From: Armatimonadota bacterium | GTDB taxonomy: Bacteria > Armatimonadota > Chthonomonadetes > Chthonomonadales > CAJBBX01 | Direction: 5' to 3' | NCBI GenBank assembly: GCA_026392115.1 | Contig: JAPLCQ010000092.1 | Coordinates: 62,001-126,000, forward strand | Length of the DNA stretch: 64,000 bases | In this document: positions 62,098-64,000 of the stretch, piece after piece | Numbering within the stretch: the stretch's first letter is position 1 | Layout of the letters: every line of letters starts with the position of its first letter | Notes under the pieces: generated by a model | The model's input: only the letters and a program-made list of their open reading frames with translations | Databases searched by the model: none | Told to the model about the DNA's origin: nothing | Position numbers and translations under genes: made by a program

Positions 62098-62311
62098 TCC
62101 GCCCTCCCGGTGTCGACCGGCGACTCCAGCCGGCCGCGCTCAAGTTCCACGGCCGGTGCGGCAAGTCCTGCCGGGGTGGGTCGGCCGGCAAGGGCATGAT
62201 CGTGTTGACCAGACTGCCGGCGCCCGCCTCGCCCGCCGCAGGAACCTGCCCGGCACGCGCCGAACCTACGCCGCGGCGGCGCGGGCGCGCCGTCACCGGG
62301 AGGGAACCACC

Positions 62312-63910
62312 ATGTCCGCCTGCGCCTGGCTCGAGTCATCCTTGCGCCGCGTCTACCCCGCATCGCCTGCCGGGGATGCCACGTCGCTCACGCTCTGCGC
62401 CGCCCGTAACGACCGGGCCTCGTTCCAGGTCTGCGTCCGCAACGGCGCGACCTCCGCGGTCCGCGCCGAGGTCGCGGTGGAGCCGGGCTGCGAGGGGATT
62501 GCGGCGGTGGTGCGCCGGGTGGGCCTGGTCGCCATGGCGCACCTGAACACCGACACGCCGGCCGACGAGTGCGAGGGGATCGGGCATGTGCCGGGACTGG
62601 CGCCGGACCCGCTCTACCCGGAGCAGGCGGCGTTGGTGGGGCCTTGCGAGACCGTCGCGTTCTGGGTCAGCCTCGCCACCGCTCGAAGCATGGCGCCCGG
62701 CGCCCACGATCTGGTGGTCCGCACAGGCGTCGAGGGTCAGCCGCTCGCCGAGATGCGCGTAACGCTGCTGGTGGGCGAGCCGGTGATCGACCTCCGCAAG
62801 CCCTTCTGGGTGACGCACTGGTTCTACGCCGACGCCCTCTGCGACTGGTACGGGGTGGAGCCCTTCTCCGAGGCGTTCTGGCCCATCTGCCGGCGCTACA
62901 TGGCGGACCACGCCTCCCACGGCGGCTCCAGCCAGTACGTGCCCATCTTCACGCCGCCCACCGACGGCGTCAAGCGCCCCACCCAGCTCCTCCGCGTGTC
63001 GGAGCCGACGCGGGGGCGGTACGAGTTCGACTTCACCGATGTGGACCGCTGGGTCGCCGCGGCCCGCAAGGCCGGCGCGAGCTACTTCGAGTGGACGCAC
63101 CTCTTCAGCCAGTGGGGCGTGAAGCACGCGCTCCGCGTCTACCGAGACAACGCCGACCCGGCCTCGCTGCTCTGGCCCGCCTCCACCGGCGCCGTCTCAC
63201 CGGTCTACCGTCGCTTCCTGGCGCAGTTCCTGCCGCGGTTCCACGCATTCCTGAGCGAGCGCAAGCTGCTGGACGTGTCGCTCTTCCACGTCTCGGACGA
63301 GCCGGGCTTGGACCACCTGGAGAACTACCGCGGCGCCCGCGCCATGCTCCGCGATCTGGCGCCCTGGCTCCGGTCGTCCGACGCGCTGAGCAACCTGGAG
63401 TTCGGCAAGCTGGGGCTTGTGGACATCCCGATCCCCTCCATCTCCGAGTCGCAGGCCTTCGCCGAGGCGGGCATTCCGGCCTGGGCCTACTTCTGCTGCG
63501 GGCCGCGCGGCCGGTTCGTGAACCGCCTCATGGACACGCCGTTGGTGAAGATCCGCTCCATCGGCTGGCTGCTCCACCGCTTCGAAGCCGGGGGTTTCCT
63601 CCACTGGGGCTACAACTACTGGTACCGGTCGCAGTCGAGGCAGATGATCGATCCCTTCTCGGATCAGGCCGGCGGCGCGTGGCCGGGCTGGCCCTACGGC
63701 GACCCGTTCGTCGTCTATCCGGGGCCGCTGGGGCCGCTGGACAGCATCCGGTGGGAGGTCTTCGCCGACGGGCTACGCGACCAGGCGCTGCTTCGCACGC
63801 TGGGTTACACAGCCGATAACCCGCTCCTGGCGCCGTTGCGGGGCTATGACCGGTTCCCCCGGGACGCGGCGTGGCTCATGACCGCCAAGCGAAGGCTCCT
63901 GGGGCTGTAG
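62312..63910 (+). CDS. DUF4091 domain protein, glycosidase-like
   Basis: 532 aa from ATG 62312 with GGGAGGG upstream. Residues 1-155 are a beta-domain (LTLCAARNDRASFQVCVRNG, PGAHDLVVRTGVEGQPLAEM). Residues 165-520 are a TIM-barrel-like region: PFWVTHWFYADALCDWYGVE, ASYFEWTHLFSQWGVKHALR and VSLFHVSDEPGLDHLENYRG (candidate acid Glu in DEP). The DUF4091 ending follows: FEAGGFLHWGYNYWY, then DPFVVYPGPLGPLDSIRWEV with FADGLRDQALLRTL. DUF4091 proteins are thought to be glycosidases. No signal peptide, so probably cytoplasmic. Divergent from the GH32-type lipoprotein, with 214 bp between them holding nothing else recognised. Confidence 0.85.
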   Translation: MSACAWLESSLRRVYPASPAGDATSLTLCAARNDRASFQVCVRNGATSAVRAEVAVEPGCEGIAAVVRRVGLVAMAHLNTDTPADECEGIGHVPGLAPDPLYPEQAALVGPCETVAFWVSLATARSMAPGAHDLVVRTGVEGQPLAEMRVTLLVGEPVIDLRKPFWVTHWFYADALCDWYGVEPFSEAFWPICRRYMADHASHGGSSQYVPIFTPPTDGVKRPTQLLRVSEPTRGRYEFDFTDVDRWVAAARKAGASYFEWTHLFSQWGVKHALRVYRDNADPASLLWPASTGAVSPVYRRFLAQFLPRFHAFLSERKLLDVSLFHVSDEPGLDHLENYRGARAMLRDLAPWLRSSDALSNLEFGKLGLVDIPIPSISESQAFAEAGIPAWAYFCCGPRGRFVNRLMDTPLVKIRSIGWLLHRFEAGGFLHWGYNYWYRSQSRQMIDPFSDQAGGAWPGWPYGDPFVVYPGPLGPLDSIRWEVFADGLRDQALLRTLGYTADNPLLAPLRGYDRFPRDAAWLMTAKRRLLGL

Positions 63911-63968
63911 CGGCATCGGGCGCGGCCGTGTTCTGCTGAAGGCATGACGGGGTCAAGGGAGGCCGGCG

Positions 63969-64000
63969 ATGTTCAGGTACCTGTTTGCGATGCCGGCCAT
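63969..64000 (+). CDS. Start of a possible next gene, cut by window edge
   Basis: The ATG at 63969 has GGGAGG at good spacing and encodes MFRYLFAMPA before the window ends; it could be a signal peptide. Only ten codons are visible. Confidence 0.35.
   Translation, partial: MFRYLFAMPA

Noticed and set aside
1-64000. tRNA, rRNA or CRISPR loci
   Set aside because: No cloverleaf, conserved rRNA sequence or regularly spaced long repeats were seen on reading both strands; a covariance-model scan could still find a small RNA.

Overview
The window is about 68% GC by eye and comes from a Gram-negative-type, polysaccharide-degrading bacterium. Lipoproteins, a TolC/RND export system and many Sec-type signal peptides all point to an outer membrane. 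The best taxonomic clue is the pair of type II secretion-like pseudopilins at 53738-55583. Both carry the N-terminal motif [20 protein letters not shown] followed by [13 protein letters not shown] and a C-terminal H-x9-DG box. That signature is typical of Armatimonadota, with Planctomycetota or Lentisphaerota less likely. Phylum assignment is inference. No rRNA, tRNA, CRISPR array or transposase was seen.

Layout. 1-6.0 kb (minus strand): a run of secreted or hydrolytic genes (GH29-like fucosidase, metallopeptidase, four-helix/zinc-ribbon protein, GH42-like galactosidase cut by the window edge). Two nearly identical 41-bp dyads sit exactly between stop and start codons here. 6.2-6.8 kb: a secreted amidase. 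6.8-16.6 kb (minus): GH32, GH78 rhamnosidase and a GH71/99-like enzyme, several overlapping by 4 nt, followed by a zeta-type kinase, a small partner and an exported caspase-like protein. 16.6-18.06 kb: an inserted two-gene cassette (79-aa protein plus DUF2971 protein) flanked by 111-bp direct repeats that duplicate a divergent promoter. 18-27.3 kb: sugar-binding lipoprotein, zinc alcohol dehydrogenase, six-hairpin enzyme, a large multi-domain metallopeptidase/LamG protein and two sugar ABC permeases. 27.4-36.4 kb: three very large secreted proteins, one split by a frameshift. 36.4-40 kb: GH4 glycosidase, xylulokinase and a DEDDh exonuclease. 40-46 kb: a complete TolC/adaptor/RND efflux operon. 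46-47.6 kb: a sugar nucleotidyltransferase, two orphan antitoxin-like genes and a small membrane protein. 47.7-53.6 kb: HGSNAT-like acyltransferase, polysaccharide deacetylase, GH50 agarase-like enzyme, ankyrin protein and URO-D-type methyltransferase. 53.7-55.6 kb: the pseudopilins. 55.7-64 kb: a GH20/67-like enzyme, a GH28-like beta-helix protein, an EEP nuclease/phosphatase, a second GH32-type lipoprotein and a DUF4091 protein.

How it fits together: at least ten different glycoside hydrolase families, mostly exported, would cut fucose-, rhamnose-, galactose-, fructose- and uronate-containing plant or algal glycans. The CUT1-type ABC importer takes up oligosaccharides (no ATPase gene is present here), and GH4, the dehydrogenase and the sugar kinase act in the cytoplasm. 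The two most unusual pieces are the repeat-flanked DUF2971 insertion and the 9-bp-phased TGACA/TGTCA dyads. Two likely single-base frameshifts in long secreted genes need checking before either gene is called broken.
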